The notes under the pieces are model-generated. The model had not been told where the DNA came from. It ran no database searches and was given only the letters and a program-made list of their open reading frames with translations. A stretch of DNA of 64,000 nucleotides, from assembly GCA_963839725.1 (NCBI GenBank), contig CAWIWT010000035.1, positions 248,001-312,000 on the forward strand, in the 5' to 3' direction. Position 1 is the first letter of the stretch, and each line of letters opens with the position of its first letter. Positions 14,524 to 22,897 of this stretch are shown one piece after another. This stretch comes from Kumtagia sp963839725. Lineage in GTDB: Bacteria; Pseudomonadota; Alphaproteobacteria; Rhizobiales; Rhizobiaceae. Made by a program: the position numbers and the translations under genes.

Positions 14524-16383
14524 TCAGCTTCCGACGCTATCTTCTGGAACCGCCGGTTTCTCCGGCGGACCGGTTCGCCGCTCGAAGCGGCGGCGCAGAT
14601 AGTCGCGGATGCGGTCGCGTATTTCTGCCGCACCTAAGAATGCCGGTATTGCCGGTTGTGGCGGTGCCGGCTCCAGCGCAACGCCGATGCTGACGATGCG
14701 GCCTTTCTCGTCGACATCGCGCACGATCAGCTCGATCGGGCCGAGGCTGACGCGGTCGGCATATTCGGCATGACCGCCGAGCTTCGACACCATCAGCGCG
14801 CTGATGGCCATTGCGCGCTCGCCTTCAGCGATCTTCGCGTCGTAGGCATGTTCGAGGTCGCTCGCCGGGCGCGATGGATCGACAGCGAAGGCGCCGAAGA
14901 AATCCTCATCCTCCGGATCGACCTCGGTTCGGCTGGCAAACAGACGGTCAAGCAAGCGCGGATAACGGTCCGGCACGAAAATATAGACATGATCGCGCGC
15001 CATCAGCCGGCCAGCGTCGTGGAATTTGATCGAGCGTCCGTCACGCACCACCAGCGATGGCCGCGCCCAGCGCGGTATGCGGTGGCCGCGCAGCACGGGG
15101 CTGCCGGCCACGACCGTATAGGCAAGCAATTCATGGTGGGCGGAGCCCGGCAGCTCCAGCTCGACCTTCTGCAGCGGCCCGAGCCTGGCGGGTATGATCA
15201 GTCCGAGCCGGCGCGCCAGCGGGCCGACAGTCCAGCCCTGCACAACCAGCGACACCAGCACGATGATGAACGCGGTGTTGAATATCAGCCTGCCGTGCTC
15301 GAGCCCGCCAAGGATTGGGGTCATGGCAAGCAGGATGGACACCGCGCCGCGAAGGCCGACCCATGAAATGAACGCCGTTTCCTGGCGCGGCATGCTGAAT
15401 GGCATGAGGCTCAGCCACACTGCAATCGGCCGTGCGACGAAGATCAGGAGCAGCCCGAGCAGGATCGAGACGGGGAGGATCGGCAGGAACTGGCTGGGTG
15501 TCGCGAAGAGGCCGAGCACCAGGAACATGATGATCTGCGCAAGCCACGACATGCCGTCCTGAAAGCGCTTGAGGATCGACACAGCGCGAATGTCGGAGTT
15601 CCCGGCAATCAGACCGGCGAGATAGACCGCAAGGAAGCCTGACCCGCCCAGCGCGCCACCCGCCGCGAAAATCATCAACGATAGCGTCAATACAAAGATC
15701 GGCAGCAGGCCGCTGTCGAGATGCAGGCGATCGACCAGCCGCACGATGCCGAAGCCGCCGGCAATGCCGACGATCGCGCCAATGCCCATATGCATGAAGA
15801 AGCCGACAACCAGATCGAGGAAGAGGCCTTCCGCGTCCGGCTTCATGCCAACCCCGATAATCTCCACCAGCGTGATGGTGAGGAAGATGGCGATCGGATC
15901 GTTGGTGCCGGACTCGATTTCAAGCGTGGCGCGCACGCGCTCGCGCAGGTTCACATTGCCGGCGCGCAGCAGGAAGAACACCGCCGCCGCATCCGTGGAG
16001 GCAACCGCGGCTCCGAGCAGCAGGGATTCCAGCCACGACAGCTCGGTAAGGTAATATGCAGCGGCGCCGAACAGCCCCGTCGTCAGGATGACGCCGAACG
16101 TCGCAAGCATCAGCGCCGGTCCCGCCGCCTGCCGGAAAATCTTGATCGGCGTGCCGAATCCGAAGTCGAAGAGAATGACGGCGAGCGCTAGTGCGCCGGC
16201 AAAATAGGCGAGTCGCGAATTGTCGAACTCGATGCCGAGCCCGTCGGTGCCGCTGGCCAGGCCGATGCCAAGAAAGAGCAGCAGCAGCGGGGCGCCGAAG
16301 CGAAAGGCGATCAGGCTCGAAAACGCCGCAGCCACGACAAGCGCCGTGCTGATCAGCGTTATCAGATAGATCGCCTGTTCCAT
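14524..16383 (-). CDS. nhaP2: Potassium/proton antiporter (NhaP2/CvrA type)
   Basis: 619 residues from the ATG at 16383; the reading frame extends upstream but without homology. Residues 1-390 hold about 12-13 membrane helices of the CPA1 exchanger domain, with the ion-site motif SGTNDPIAIF and AAVASTDAAAVFF. Residues about 400-480 look like a TrkA_C domain (LELPGSAHHELLAYTVVAGS), and the C-terminus resembles a CorC_HlyC domain, as in NhaP2. The protein should exchange K+ (or Na+) for H+ at the inner membrane, with cytosolic nucleotide-linked control. It is monocistronic, behind gap and tkt. Confidence 0.9.
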   Translation of the reverse strand: MEQAIYLITLISTALVVAAAFSSLIAFRFGAPLLLLFLGIGLASGTDGLGIEFDNSRLAYFAGALALAVILFDFGFGTPIKIFRQAAGPALMLATFGVILTTGLFGAAAYYLTELSWLESLLLGAAVASTDAAAVFFLLRAGNVNLRERVRATLEIESGTNDPIAIFLTITLVEIIGVGMKPDAEGLFLDLVVGFFMHMGIGAIVGIAGGFGIVRLVDRLHLDSGLLPIFVLTLSLMIFAAGGALGGSGFLAVYLAGLIAGNSDIRAVSILKRFQDGMSWLAQIIMFLVLGLFATPSQFLPILPVSILLGLLLIFVARPIAVWLSLMPFSMPRQETAFISWVGLRGAVSILLAMTPILGGLEHGRLIFNTAFIIVLVSLVVQGWTVGPLARRLGLIIPARLGPLQKVELELPGSAHHELLAYTVVAGSPVLRGHRIPRWARPSLVVRDGRSIKFHDAGRLMARDHVYIFVPDRYPRLLDRLFASRTEVDPEDEDFFGAFAVDPSRPASDLEHAYDAKIAEGERAMAISALMVSKLGGHAEYADRVSLGPIELIVRDVDEKGRIVSIGVALEPAPPQPAIPAFLGAAEIRDRIRDYLRRRFERRTGPPEKPAVPEDSVGS

Positions 16384-16475
16384 GCTGAACCTACTCCCCG
16401 CCCATACAATTCGTGGATCAAGGGAGAGTGCGGCGAAGACAAGGCGCGGCGCAACCAAATTGCCGCAAGCGCTCG

Positions 16476-16508
16476 AAAAAACAAAACGCCCGGCCGGAGC
16501 CGGGCGTT
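16476..16508 (-). terminator. Rho-independent terminator of gap
   Basis: Ten-base perfect stem AACGCCCGGC (16485-16494) / GCCGGGCGTT (16499-16508) followed on the minus strand by TTTTGTTTTTT. It starts about 28 bases beyond the gap stop. Confidence 0.85.
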
Positions 16509-16535
16509 CTTGAATTTCGACGATCGTATCGTGAC

Positions 16536-17546
16536 TTAATTGATGGTCTTGCCGAAGGCGACCGAAGTATCCGCCATGCGGTTCGAGAAACCCCATTCAT
16601 TGTCGTACCAGGACAGCACTGACACGAAATTGCCGTCCATCACCTTGGTCTGGTCGAGCGCCAGGATTGACGAATTGGGATCATGGTTGAAGTCGATCGA
16701 GACGTTCGGATGCGCGGTCACCGCCAGGATGCCCTTGAGCTTGCCCTTCGATGCGGCAATCACCGCATTGTTGATCTCTTCGACCGTGGTGTTCTTCTTG
16801 GCGATGAACTTGAAGTCGACGACCGAGACGTTCGGGGTCGGGACGCGGATCGAGATGCCGTCGAGCTTGCCCTTGAGGTCGGGCAGCACCAGACCGATGG
16901 CCTTGGCGGCGCCCGTCGAGGTCGGGATCTGCGACAGCGCGGCGGCGCGGGCGCGATACAGGTCCTTGTGCATGGTGTCGAGCGTCGGCTGGTCGCCGGT
17001 GTAGGAATGGATGGTGGTCATCATTCCCTTCTCGATGCCGACCGCGTCATGCAGCACGGCGGCGAGCGGCGCCAGGCAGTTGGTGGTGCACGAAGCGTTG
17101 GAGATGACCAGATGATCCTTGGTCAGCTTGTCGTGATTGATGCCGTAGACAACGGTTAGGTCGGCGCCATCCGACGGTGCGGAGACGATGACGCGCTTGG
17201 CGCCGGCAGCGAGATGCGCGGCCGCCTTGTCACGTGCGGTGAAGATGCCGGTGCATTCCAGCGCGATATCGACGCCGAGCTCTTTCCACGGAAGGGTCGA
17301 CGGGTCCTTTACCGCCAGCACCTTGAATTTTTCCTTGCCGATGCTGATCGTGTCACCGCCGGTGGAGACTTCGTGCGGGAACTTTCCATGCACGCTGTCG
17401 TAGCGCAGCAGATGCGCATTGGTCTCGACCGGGCCGAGATCGTTGACGGCAACGACGTCGATGTCCTTGCGGCCGGACTCGTAGATCGCGCGCACGATGT
17501 TGCGGCCGATACGGCCAAATCCATTGATAGCGACTCTGACGGGCAT
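16536..17546 (-). CDS. gap: Glyceraldehyde-3-phosphate dehydrogenase, type I
   Basis: 336 residues from the ATG at 17546 with GAGGAGG eight bases upstream. The NAD-binding start is VRVAINGFGRIGRNIVRAI, the catalytic motif SNASCTTNCLAP (Cys about 152), the catalytic His in MTTIHSYTGDQ, and the C-terminal signature SWYDNEWGFSNRM. It oxidises glyceraldehyde 3-phosphate with NAD and phosphate in the cytosol. It lies 189 bases after tkt on the same strand, the usual rhizobial tkt-gap order, and ends in a strong terminator. Confidence 0.97.
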   Translation of the reverse strand: MPVRVAINGFGRIGRNIVRAIYESGRKDIDVVAVNDLGPVETNAHLLRYDSVHGKFPHEVSTGGDTISIGKEKFKVLAVKDPSTLPWKELGVDIALECTGIFTARDKAAAHLAAGAKRVIVSAPSDGADLTVVYGINHDKLTKDHLVISNASCTTNCLAPLAAVLHDAVGIEKGMMTTIHSYTGDQPTLDTMHKDLYRARAAALSQIPTSTGAAKAIGLVLPDLKGKLDGISIRVPTPNVSVVDFKFIAKKNTTVEEINNAVIAASKGKLKGILAVTAHPNVSIDFNHDPNSSILALDQTKVMDGNFVSVLSWYDNEWGFSNRMADTSVAFGKTIN

Positions 17547-17735
17547 GCTTTCCTCCTCGCGCGGCACCCGCGCGGTTCTATCGGTTTGGGGCAGCGGTTA
17601 CATAACCTCACGCGGGCGAAGAATCCAGCGCCGCCAGCGGGAAAAATTAAATCGATTAGTTACACCAGATGACTCCGGTTTCACCAACCGCAGCGACCGC
17701 CGACAGCGCAACACACTGACCGCGGTCGTGATATC

Positions 17736-19727
17736 TCACTTCGCGTGCAGCCGCTTTTCGACGGCCTTTGCCGTATCCTCGGCGGTGATGCCGAAATGCG
17801 GGTAAAGCTGCTCGATCGTGCCGGAGGCACCGAAGCCGTGCATGCCAATGAAGATGCCGTCGAGGCCGATGAAGCGGTCCCAGCCGAGCCGGATGCCGGC
17901 CTCGATCGCAACCTTGACCTTCGCCTTGCCCAGGATTTCGGCCTTGTAGGCGTCCGACTGCTCCTCGAACAACTCGAAACACGGCACCGAGACGACGCGT
18001 GTCGGGTGGCCGTGCTGTTGCAGCAACGTCCGCGCCGCGACTGCTATCTCGACTTCCGAACCGGTCGCGAAGATCGTGACGGCAGCCTCGCCATCGGCGG
18101 CGGCAAGCTCGTAGGCGCCGAGCCGGCACGGGTTGTCCTGGCGGAATTCGGTGCGCAGAGCGGGCAGGTTCTGGCGTGTCAAAGCGAGAGTCGACGGCGC
18201 CTTTGTACTCTCCAGCGCGACCTGCCAGCATTCAGCCGCTTCCGTGGCGTCGGCGGGGCGCAAGACGAGAAGGTTCGGGATCGCCCGCAGCGCGGCAAGG
18301 TGCTCGACCGGCTGGTGCGTCGGTCCGTCCTCTCCAAGACCGATGGAGTCATGCGTCATCACGAAGATCGTGCGGATGCCCATCAGCGAGGCAAGACGCA
18401 TCGAAGGGCGCGCATAGTCGGAGAAGCACAGGAACGTGCCACCGTAGGGGATCACGCCGCCATGCAGCGTCATGCCGTTCATCGCCGCCGCCATGCCATG
18501 CTCGCGGATGCCGTAGTGCACATAGCGGTTGCCGTACTTGCCGGGTTGGATCGGATTGGTCTGGCTGGTCTTGGTGTTGTTCGAGCCGGTAAGATCGGCT
18601 GAGCCGCCGATCGTCTCGGGCACCACGCCGTTGATGACCTCAAGCGCCATTTCGCTCGACTTGCGGGTGGCGACCTTCGGCTTGTCGGTGGCAAGCTTCT
18701 TCTTGTAGTCGACAATCGCTGCGTCGAAACCTGCCGGCAGCTCGCCGCGCATACGACGTTCGAACTCGGCGCCAGTGTCGGCGGCCGTATCGGCCAGGCG
18801 CTTTTCCCAATCCTTGCGGCCCTTGGAAGCGCTCTTGCCGGCATCGCGCCAGGCGTCGAGGATATCCGACGGGATCACGAAAGGCTCCGACGTCCAGCCG
18901 AGCGCCTTGCGTGTCGCGGCGATCTCATCTTTGCCGAGCGGCGAGCCATGCGCGGCCTTGGTGCCGGCTTTGGTCGGCGCGCCGAAGCCGATCGTGGTCT
19001 TGCACGCAATCATCGTCGGGCGATCCGACTGCCTCGCCTGCTCGATGCACTTGGCGATGGCTTCCGCATCGTGACCGTCGCAGGCCAGCGTGTTCCAGCC
19101 GCTGGCGGCGAAGCGCGCGCGCTGGTCGGTGGAATCGGCGAGGGTCACCGGGCCATCGATCGAAATGTTGTTGTTATCCCAGAAGACGATCAGCTTGTTG
19201 AGCTTCAGATGCCCGGCCAGCGCCAGCGCTTCGTGGCTGATGCCTTCCATCAGGCAGCCGTCGCCGCAGATCACATAGGTGTAGTGATCGACCAGGCCGT
19301 CGCCGAATTGCGCGTTGAGGATGCGTTCGGCCAGCGCGAAGCCGACTGAATTGCCGAGACCCTGGCCGAGCGGACCGGTGGTTGTCTCGATGCCGTCGGC
19401 ATGGCCGTATTCCGGGTGACCGGCAGTCTTGGAGCCAAGTTGGCGGAAATGCTTGATCTCGTCGAGTGTGATGTCCTTGTAGCCGGTCAGATAGAGCAAC
19501 GAGTAGAGCAGCATCGACCCATGGCCAGCCGACAGGATGAAACGGTCGCGGTCCGCCCAATGCGGGTTCGTCGGATCGTATTCCAGAAATTTCGTGAACA
19601 GCACCGTAGCAACGTCGGCGCAGCCCATCGGCAGGCCGGGATGTCCCGAATTTGCCTTCTCGACTGCATCCATCGCGAGGAAACGGATCGCGTTGGCCAT
19701 CCGGTCGTGCATTTCGGAATTGCTCAT
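17736..19727 (-). CDS. tkt: Transketolase
   Basis: 663 residues from the ATG at 19727; an upstream extension to 19820 shows no family match. The thiamine diphosphate motif is GDGCLMEGISHEALALAG, with conserved GHPGLPMG near residue 30, PLGQGLGNSVGFA and the pyrimidine domain (REHGMAAAMNGMTLHGG). It moves two-carbon units between pentose phosphates and triose/hexose phosphates. It is upstream of gap, and the two link the pentose phosphate pathway to lower glycolysis. About 120 bases separate its start from a decayed LysR fragment, so its promoter must lie there or further upstream. Confidence 0.96.
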   Translation of the reverse strand: MSNSEMHDRMANAIRFLAMDAVEKANSGHPGLPMGCADVATVLFTKFLEYDPTNPHWADRDRFILSAGHGSMLLYSLLYLTGYKDITLDEIKHFRQLGSKTAGHPEYGHADGIETTTGPLGQGLGNSVGFALAERILNAQFGDGLVDHYTYVICGDGCLMEGISHEALALAGHLKLNKLIVFWDNNNISIDGPVTLADSTDQRARFAASGWNTLACDGHDAEAIAKCIEQARQSDRPTMIACKTTIGFGAPTKAGTKAAHGSPLGKDEIAATRKALGWTSEPFVIPSDILDAWRDAGKSASKGRKDWEKRLADTAADTGAEFERRMRGELPAGFDAAIVDYKKKLATDKPKVATRKSSEMALEVINGVVPETIGGSADLTGSNNTKTSQTNPIQPGKYGNRYVHYGIREHGMAAAMNGMTLHGGVIPYGGTFLCFSDYARPSMRLASLMGIRTIFVMTHDSIGLGEDGPTHQPVEHLAALRAIPNLLVLRPADATEAAECWQVALESTKAPSTLALTRQNLPALRTEFRQDNPCRLGAYELAAADGEAAVTIFATGSEVEIAVAARTLLQQHGHPTRVVSVPCFELFEEQSDAYKAEILGKAKVKVAIEAGIRLGWDRFIGLDGIFIGMHGFGASGTIEQLYPHFGITAEDTAKAVEKRLHAK

Positions 19728-19845
19728 AGTGCGCTCGCTCTTTGGGCTGATCAAAGGGAGGCTGGCCACCTCCCCAAAACGGCAGGCGACACATAACAGG
19801 TGGAAGGGCGCTGTCAACAAAACGGTGCCCGTCGGTGGGTGGGAT

Positions 19846-20073
19846 TTACGAGCGTTGCTCGCTTTTCAGGAAATCCACGAATGCCCTCAGCGGACCCGGC
19901 ATGTGGCGGCGGCTGTTATAGTAGAGATACGGGCCTGAAAAGGCAGGCAGCCAATCGTCGAGCACGCGCTGCAATGCCCCTGACGCCAATTCCGCCGTGA
20001 AGAAGCCTTCAAACGTGCAGATGACGCCGAGCCCATCGACTGCGGCCGAGACTTCGAGATCGATGGAATTCGC
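19846..20073 (-). pseudogene. LysR-type regulator remnant (C-terminal 75 residues)
   Basis: On the minus strand a frame ending in TAA at 19848-19846 reads SAAVDGLGVICTFEGFFTAE, then LDDWLPAFSGPYLYYNSRRH and PLRAFVDFLKSEQRS, the typical end of rhizobial LysR effector domains. The upstream two thirds, including the HTH, are absent. At about 20075 the sequence switches to the interior of an aldo/keto reductase gene on the other strand. The fragment cannot encode a regulator. Confidence 0.75.
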
Positions 20074-20077
20074 AGCG

Positions 20078-20425
20078 GTCCGTCCGGCAGGAGAGCAGGA
20101 CTTTCGCGCGTTCAGCCCGAGATTTCAGAGGGAGAACCTCGACCCAACCTCGAACTGGTCGAAGCAATCCGCGCGGTAGCGGAGGAGCGAGGGGTTTCGG
20201 TTGCCCAGATCGCCATCGCCTGGGTGGCGGCGCAAGGGCCCGGACATAGTGACCTTGATCGGCGCACGCCGTCGCGACCGCCTGAACGAGGCGCTGGGAG
20301 CACTCGCTGTCGAACTCGGCCCCTGCGATTTGGCGGCAATCGAGCGTGCGGTGCCGAAAGATGCGGCGGCGGGCGAACGCTATGCACGATCGCAAATGGC
20401 AAATGTCGACAGCGAAAGACCCTGA
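20078..20425 (+). pseudogene. Aldo/keto reductase remnant (C-terminal third, two frameshifts)
   Basis: The plus strand reads GEQDFRAFSPRFQRENLD, then in another frame ELVEAIRAVAEERGVSVAQI, and in a third PDIVTLIGARRRDRLNEALG to the stop at 20423-20425. These are the consecutive C-terminal segments of an AKR11/13-like aldo/keto reductase. One C is missing near 20143-20145 and one base is extra near 20237-20243. The TIM-barrel front two thirds with the catalytic Tyr/Lys/Asp are gone. Dead gene. Confidence 0.8.
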
Positions 20426-20451
20426 TTGACCGCACTCTTGGCCCCCCTAGC

Positions 20452-20478
20452 CGCCCTCCAGCCCGGTGTTGGAGGGCG
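20452..20478. terminator. Stem-loop after the aldo/keto reductase remnant
   Basis: Nine-base perfect stem CGCCCTCCA / TGGAGGGCG with a nine-base loop. There is no T-run, so intrinsic termination is uncertain. It separates the decayed pair from the DUF4164-zapA genes. Confidence 0.45.
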
Positions 20479-20609
20479 CTTGCGCATGTTACCGGGGGAA
20501 AGCCGCCGCTGCTTTGTTGACGGCTCGTTGACACGGGGCTTAATCTTTCACCGGTAACGTGTTCTTATCCGTCATTGATTCGGTGATGGGCGGGGCTTCG
20601 ACAGGTGCC

Positions 20610-20882
20610 ATGACCGGGGAAACGACGCTGAGGGAAGTGATAGTCCGCCTCGGCAAAGCAATGGACATGCTGGAACAGGCGGCTACCAGCCGGCTCGAAC
20701 ACGAGTCGGACTATTCGGAAGCCGAGGCCGAAGTGCAGCGCATGAACTCCGATCGCAGCCGACTGGCGCAGGAACTCGACATTTCCGAAGCGCGTGCCGA
20801 GCGGCTGCAGGAAGCCAACAAGGAAGTATCGCGGCGTTTGGTGACGGCGATGGAGACCATCCGCGCCGTGCTGGACAGGTAG
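20610..20882 (+). CDS. DUF4164 family coiled-coil protein
   Basis: 90 residues from the ATG at 20610 (MTGETTLREVIVRLGKAMDM), the start closest to family length; 20586 and a GTG at 20559 are alternatives. Almost the whole protein is a predicted coiled coil (LEHESDYSEAEAEVQRMNSD, LEISEARAERLQEANKEVSR-like), ending LVTAMETIRAVLDR. It ends 10 bases before zapA. The pair DUF4164-zapA is conserved in rhizobia, so a role linked to division is plausible; no direct function is known to me. Confidence 0.8.
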   Translation: MTGETTLREVIVRLGKAMDMLEQAATSRLEHESDYSEAEAEVQRMNSDRSRLAQELDISEARAERLQEANKEVSRRLVTAMETIRAVLDR

Positions 20883-20892
20883 GGCCGGCAGT

Positions 20893-21258
20893 ATGGCGCA
20901 GGTTACAGTCACGATCGACAACAAGACCTACCGGATGGCGTGCGACGAAGGCCAGGAAGAGCATCTTATCGATCTCGCCCAGCGTTTCGACCGCTATGTC
21001 ATGCACCTCAAGGATTCGTTCGGCGAAATCGGCGACCAGCGGCTCACCGTGATGTCCGGCATCATGGTGATGGACGAACTGACCGAGTTGCAGAAGCGCG
21101 TGCGGGGCATGGAGAGCGAGATCGTCACACTGCGCAAGACCCGCGACGACGCGCTGACCAAGGCCGACAAGAACGACGCGGCGTTGACCGGCGCGCTCTC
21201 CGGCCTCGCCGTGCGCATGGAGGCGCTCGCGGAAAAGCTTGGGCCGGCGAAGAGCTGA
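20893..21258 (+). CDS. zapA: Cell division protein ZapA
   Basis: 121 residues. The N-terminal ZapA domain starts MAQVTVTIDNKTYRMACDEG and continues HLIDLAQRFDRYVMHLKDSF. The C-terminal half is a coiled coil (LTELQKRVRGMESEIVTLRK). ZapA binds and bundles FtsZ filaments at the Z ring in the cytosol. It follows the DUF4164 gene by 10 bases. In many proteobacteria the 6S RNA gene follows zapA; here only 82 bases separate it from a converging gene, so 6S is not in this position. Confidence 0.9.
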   Translation: MAQVTVTIDNKTYRMACDEGQEEHLIDLAQRFDRYVMHLKDSFGEIGDQRLTVMSGIMVMDELTELQKRVRGMESEIVTLRKTRDDALTKADKNDAALTGALSGLAVRMEALAEKLGPAKS

Positions 21259-21340
21259 ACGGGCCTGCGATAAGTCGAATGCTATTCCCTTCCAAAGAAG
21301 GGAGATGTCCGGTAGGCGCTATCCCGCCAGCCTTGCCGTC

Positions 21341-21796
21341 TCACCCCTCAAATCGCGGCGCAAGCGCCTCGATCCGCTCGACGAATCTCAGAAAATCCTT
21401 GTGAATGCGCTCATAAAGCACGACGGCGACGTCCGGATACTCTTCGAGGATGCGCCGGAACATTTTTCGGCTGAGCCGCAGCAATTCGCTGTCGTCGGTG
21501 GATTCGGCGCTGGTCAGGCGGCGGGTGTCGGCGATCAACGCGAGTTCGCCGATCATCGTGCCCGGCCCGGCGGTGCCGACCGGCCATTTTTCCTCGTCGC
21601 CTTCGCGGAACAAGTTTATCGTGCCGCTGATGACGACATAGGCGGTATCGGCCTCATCCTCCTCGCGAAACAGCCTGCGGTTCGCGGGAAGGCTGATCTG
21701 CTCGGCGCCGAAAGCCAGCAGGCGCAACTGTTCGGTCGTGAAGCCTTCGAACAGCCTCACGCCGGACAGGATGCGAATATCGTCATCCAGCGCCAT
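21341..21796 (-). CDS. Cyclic nucleotide-binding domain protein (no DNA-binding domain)
   Basis: 151 residues, consisting of a CRP-like cNMP domain (FTTEQLRLLAFGAEQISLPA, ANRRLFREEDEADTAYVVIS, then GTMIGELALIADTRRLTSAE) and a short helical C-terminus (YERIHKDFLRFVERIEALAP). The phosphate cassette GELALIADTRRLTS is close to that of cAMP-binding proteins. No HTH follows, so it is probably a sensor or regulatory subunit. Its ATG at 21796-21794 stands one base from the end of a MITE-like element, so its leader lies in the repeat and no Shine-Dalgarno is visible. Confidence 0.8.
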   Translation of the reverse strand: MALDDDIRILSGVRLFEGFTTEQLRLLAFGAEQISLPANRRLFREEDEADTAYVVISGTINLFREGDEEKWPVGTAGPGTMIGELALIADTRRLTSAESTDDSELLRLSRKMFRRILEEYPDVAVVLYERIHKDFLRFVERIEALAPRFEG

Positions 21797-21797
21797 C

Positions 21798-22068
21798 TAG
21801 AGCAAGGTGAGATTGGGTTCGGTCGTTCTGCCGGAGATGGTTTGGGTCAAGGTCGAGGCTTTTTTCGCGGTCGTACCCACTGGTAGGGCCAAGACAAAAG
21901 CCGAAGGATTTGATCCAAACCAGCCCGGCCCTTCGGGTTTCCGGGCAGCGGGCGCCCATGTTGTCGACTCGCTCGACCGTAGTCCCGCTACGGCCTTCGC
22001 AACCCTCGGCGTGGATCGCCTCGCCGTCCGGAAAACAGAACTGTCCGAACCCAACCTCATCTTGCTCT
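21798..22068. repeat. MITE-like element, copy 2, touching a start codon
   Basis: About 271 bases. Terminal inverted repeats of 32-33 bases: 21798-21830 (TAGAGCAAGGTGAGATTGGG) and 22036-22068, with a few mismatches and one indel. The interior (about 21880-21955) matches, inverted, the interior of copy 1 at 2551-2822, including the AACCCGAAGGGCCGGGCTGG block. The two copies share the layout but differ at their tips. No coding capacity. It lies between the cyclic-nucleotide gene (one base away) and the response regulator stop (60 bases away). Confidence 0.75.
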
Positions 22069-22128
22069 CGTCCCCAATTGCGACGCCCGGCTCTTACCCG
22101 TCGAGGCAGTCCCCACTGCCTACACCGG

Positions 22129-22812
22129 TTAAGGAACCAGCTTGTATCCGCCGCTTTCTGTCACAAGAATTTCGGCATTGGAAGGATCACGTTCGATCTT
22201 CTGGCGCAGCCGATAGACATGCGTTTCCAGCGTGTGAGTCGTAACGCCGGAATTATAGCCCCAGACTTCCTCCAGGAGCACGTCACGGGTGACCACCTTT
22301 TCGCCCGCCCGGTAGAGATATTTGATGATCGAGGCTTCCTTTTCCGTGAGCCTCACCTTGGCGCCCTTCTGGTCAAGCAGAAGCTTCTGGCTTGGCTTGA
22401 ATGTATACGGGCCGACGGAGAAGGTCGCGTCCTCGCTCTGTTCATGCTGGCGCAACTGAGCGCGAACGCGGGCCAGCAGGACGGCGAATCGGAACGGCTT
22501 GGTGACATAGTCGTTTGCGCCGGCTTCGAGGCCGAGGATGGTGTCGGAATCCGTGTCATGGCCGGTCAGCATGATGATCGGCGCCTTGTAGCCACCCTTG
22601 CGCAGAAGCTTCACCGCTTCGCGACCGTCCATGTCCGGCAGGCCTACATCCATGATCAGAAGGTCGATCATGCCGCCGCGCACCGTGGTGATGCCTTTGC
22701 CGGCGCTCGACTCTTGCAAAACGTCGAACTCCTCATATAGCGAAAGCTGCTCAACCAGCGTGCCCCGGAGGTCGTCATCGTCATCGACGATCAGGATTGT
22801 GCGTGATGTCAT
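22129..22812 (-). CDS. OmpR-family response regulator (CenR/OtpR-like)
   Basis: 227 residues from the ATG at 22812. The receiver domain spans residues 1-120 (ILIVDDDDDLRGTLVEQLSL; phosphoacceptor Asp in LLIMDVGLPDMDG; YVTKPF lysine). The winged-helix OmpR domain spans 130-227 (KVRLTEKEASIIKYLYRAGE, then THTLETHVYRLRQKIERDPS). The sequence is very close to a conserved essential-type rhizobial/Brucella regulator (OtpR, proposed as the CenR counterpart, controlling envelope genes), but this naming is from memory. No kinase is adjacent, as is usual for it. The divergent neighbour is an L,D-transpeptidase, which would fit an envelope regulon. Confidence 0.85.
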   Translation of the reverse strand: MTSRTILIVDDDDDLRGTLVEQLSLYEEFDVLQESSAGKGITTVRGGMIDLLIMDVGLPDMDGREAVKLLRKGGYKAPIIMLTGHDTDSDTILGLEAGANDYVTKPFRFAVLLARVRAQLRQHEQSEDATFSVGPYTFKPSQKLLLDQKGAKVRLTEKEASIIKYLYRAGEKVVTRDVLLEEVWGYNSGVTTHTLETHVYRLRQKIERDPSNAEILVTESGGYKLVP

Positions 22813-22897
22813 ATCCGATCCGTTATTATAGTTGACCGCAGCCCGTTTATGCGGAACCTGCCCGACAAATAGCCCGTTCACGGTGATTTGTCGGCGG

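Noticed and set aside
21259..21340. 6S RNA gene expected downstream of zapA
   Set aside because: Only 82 bases lie before the converging gene, too short for 6S RNA, and no fitting stem was seen.
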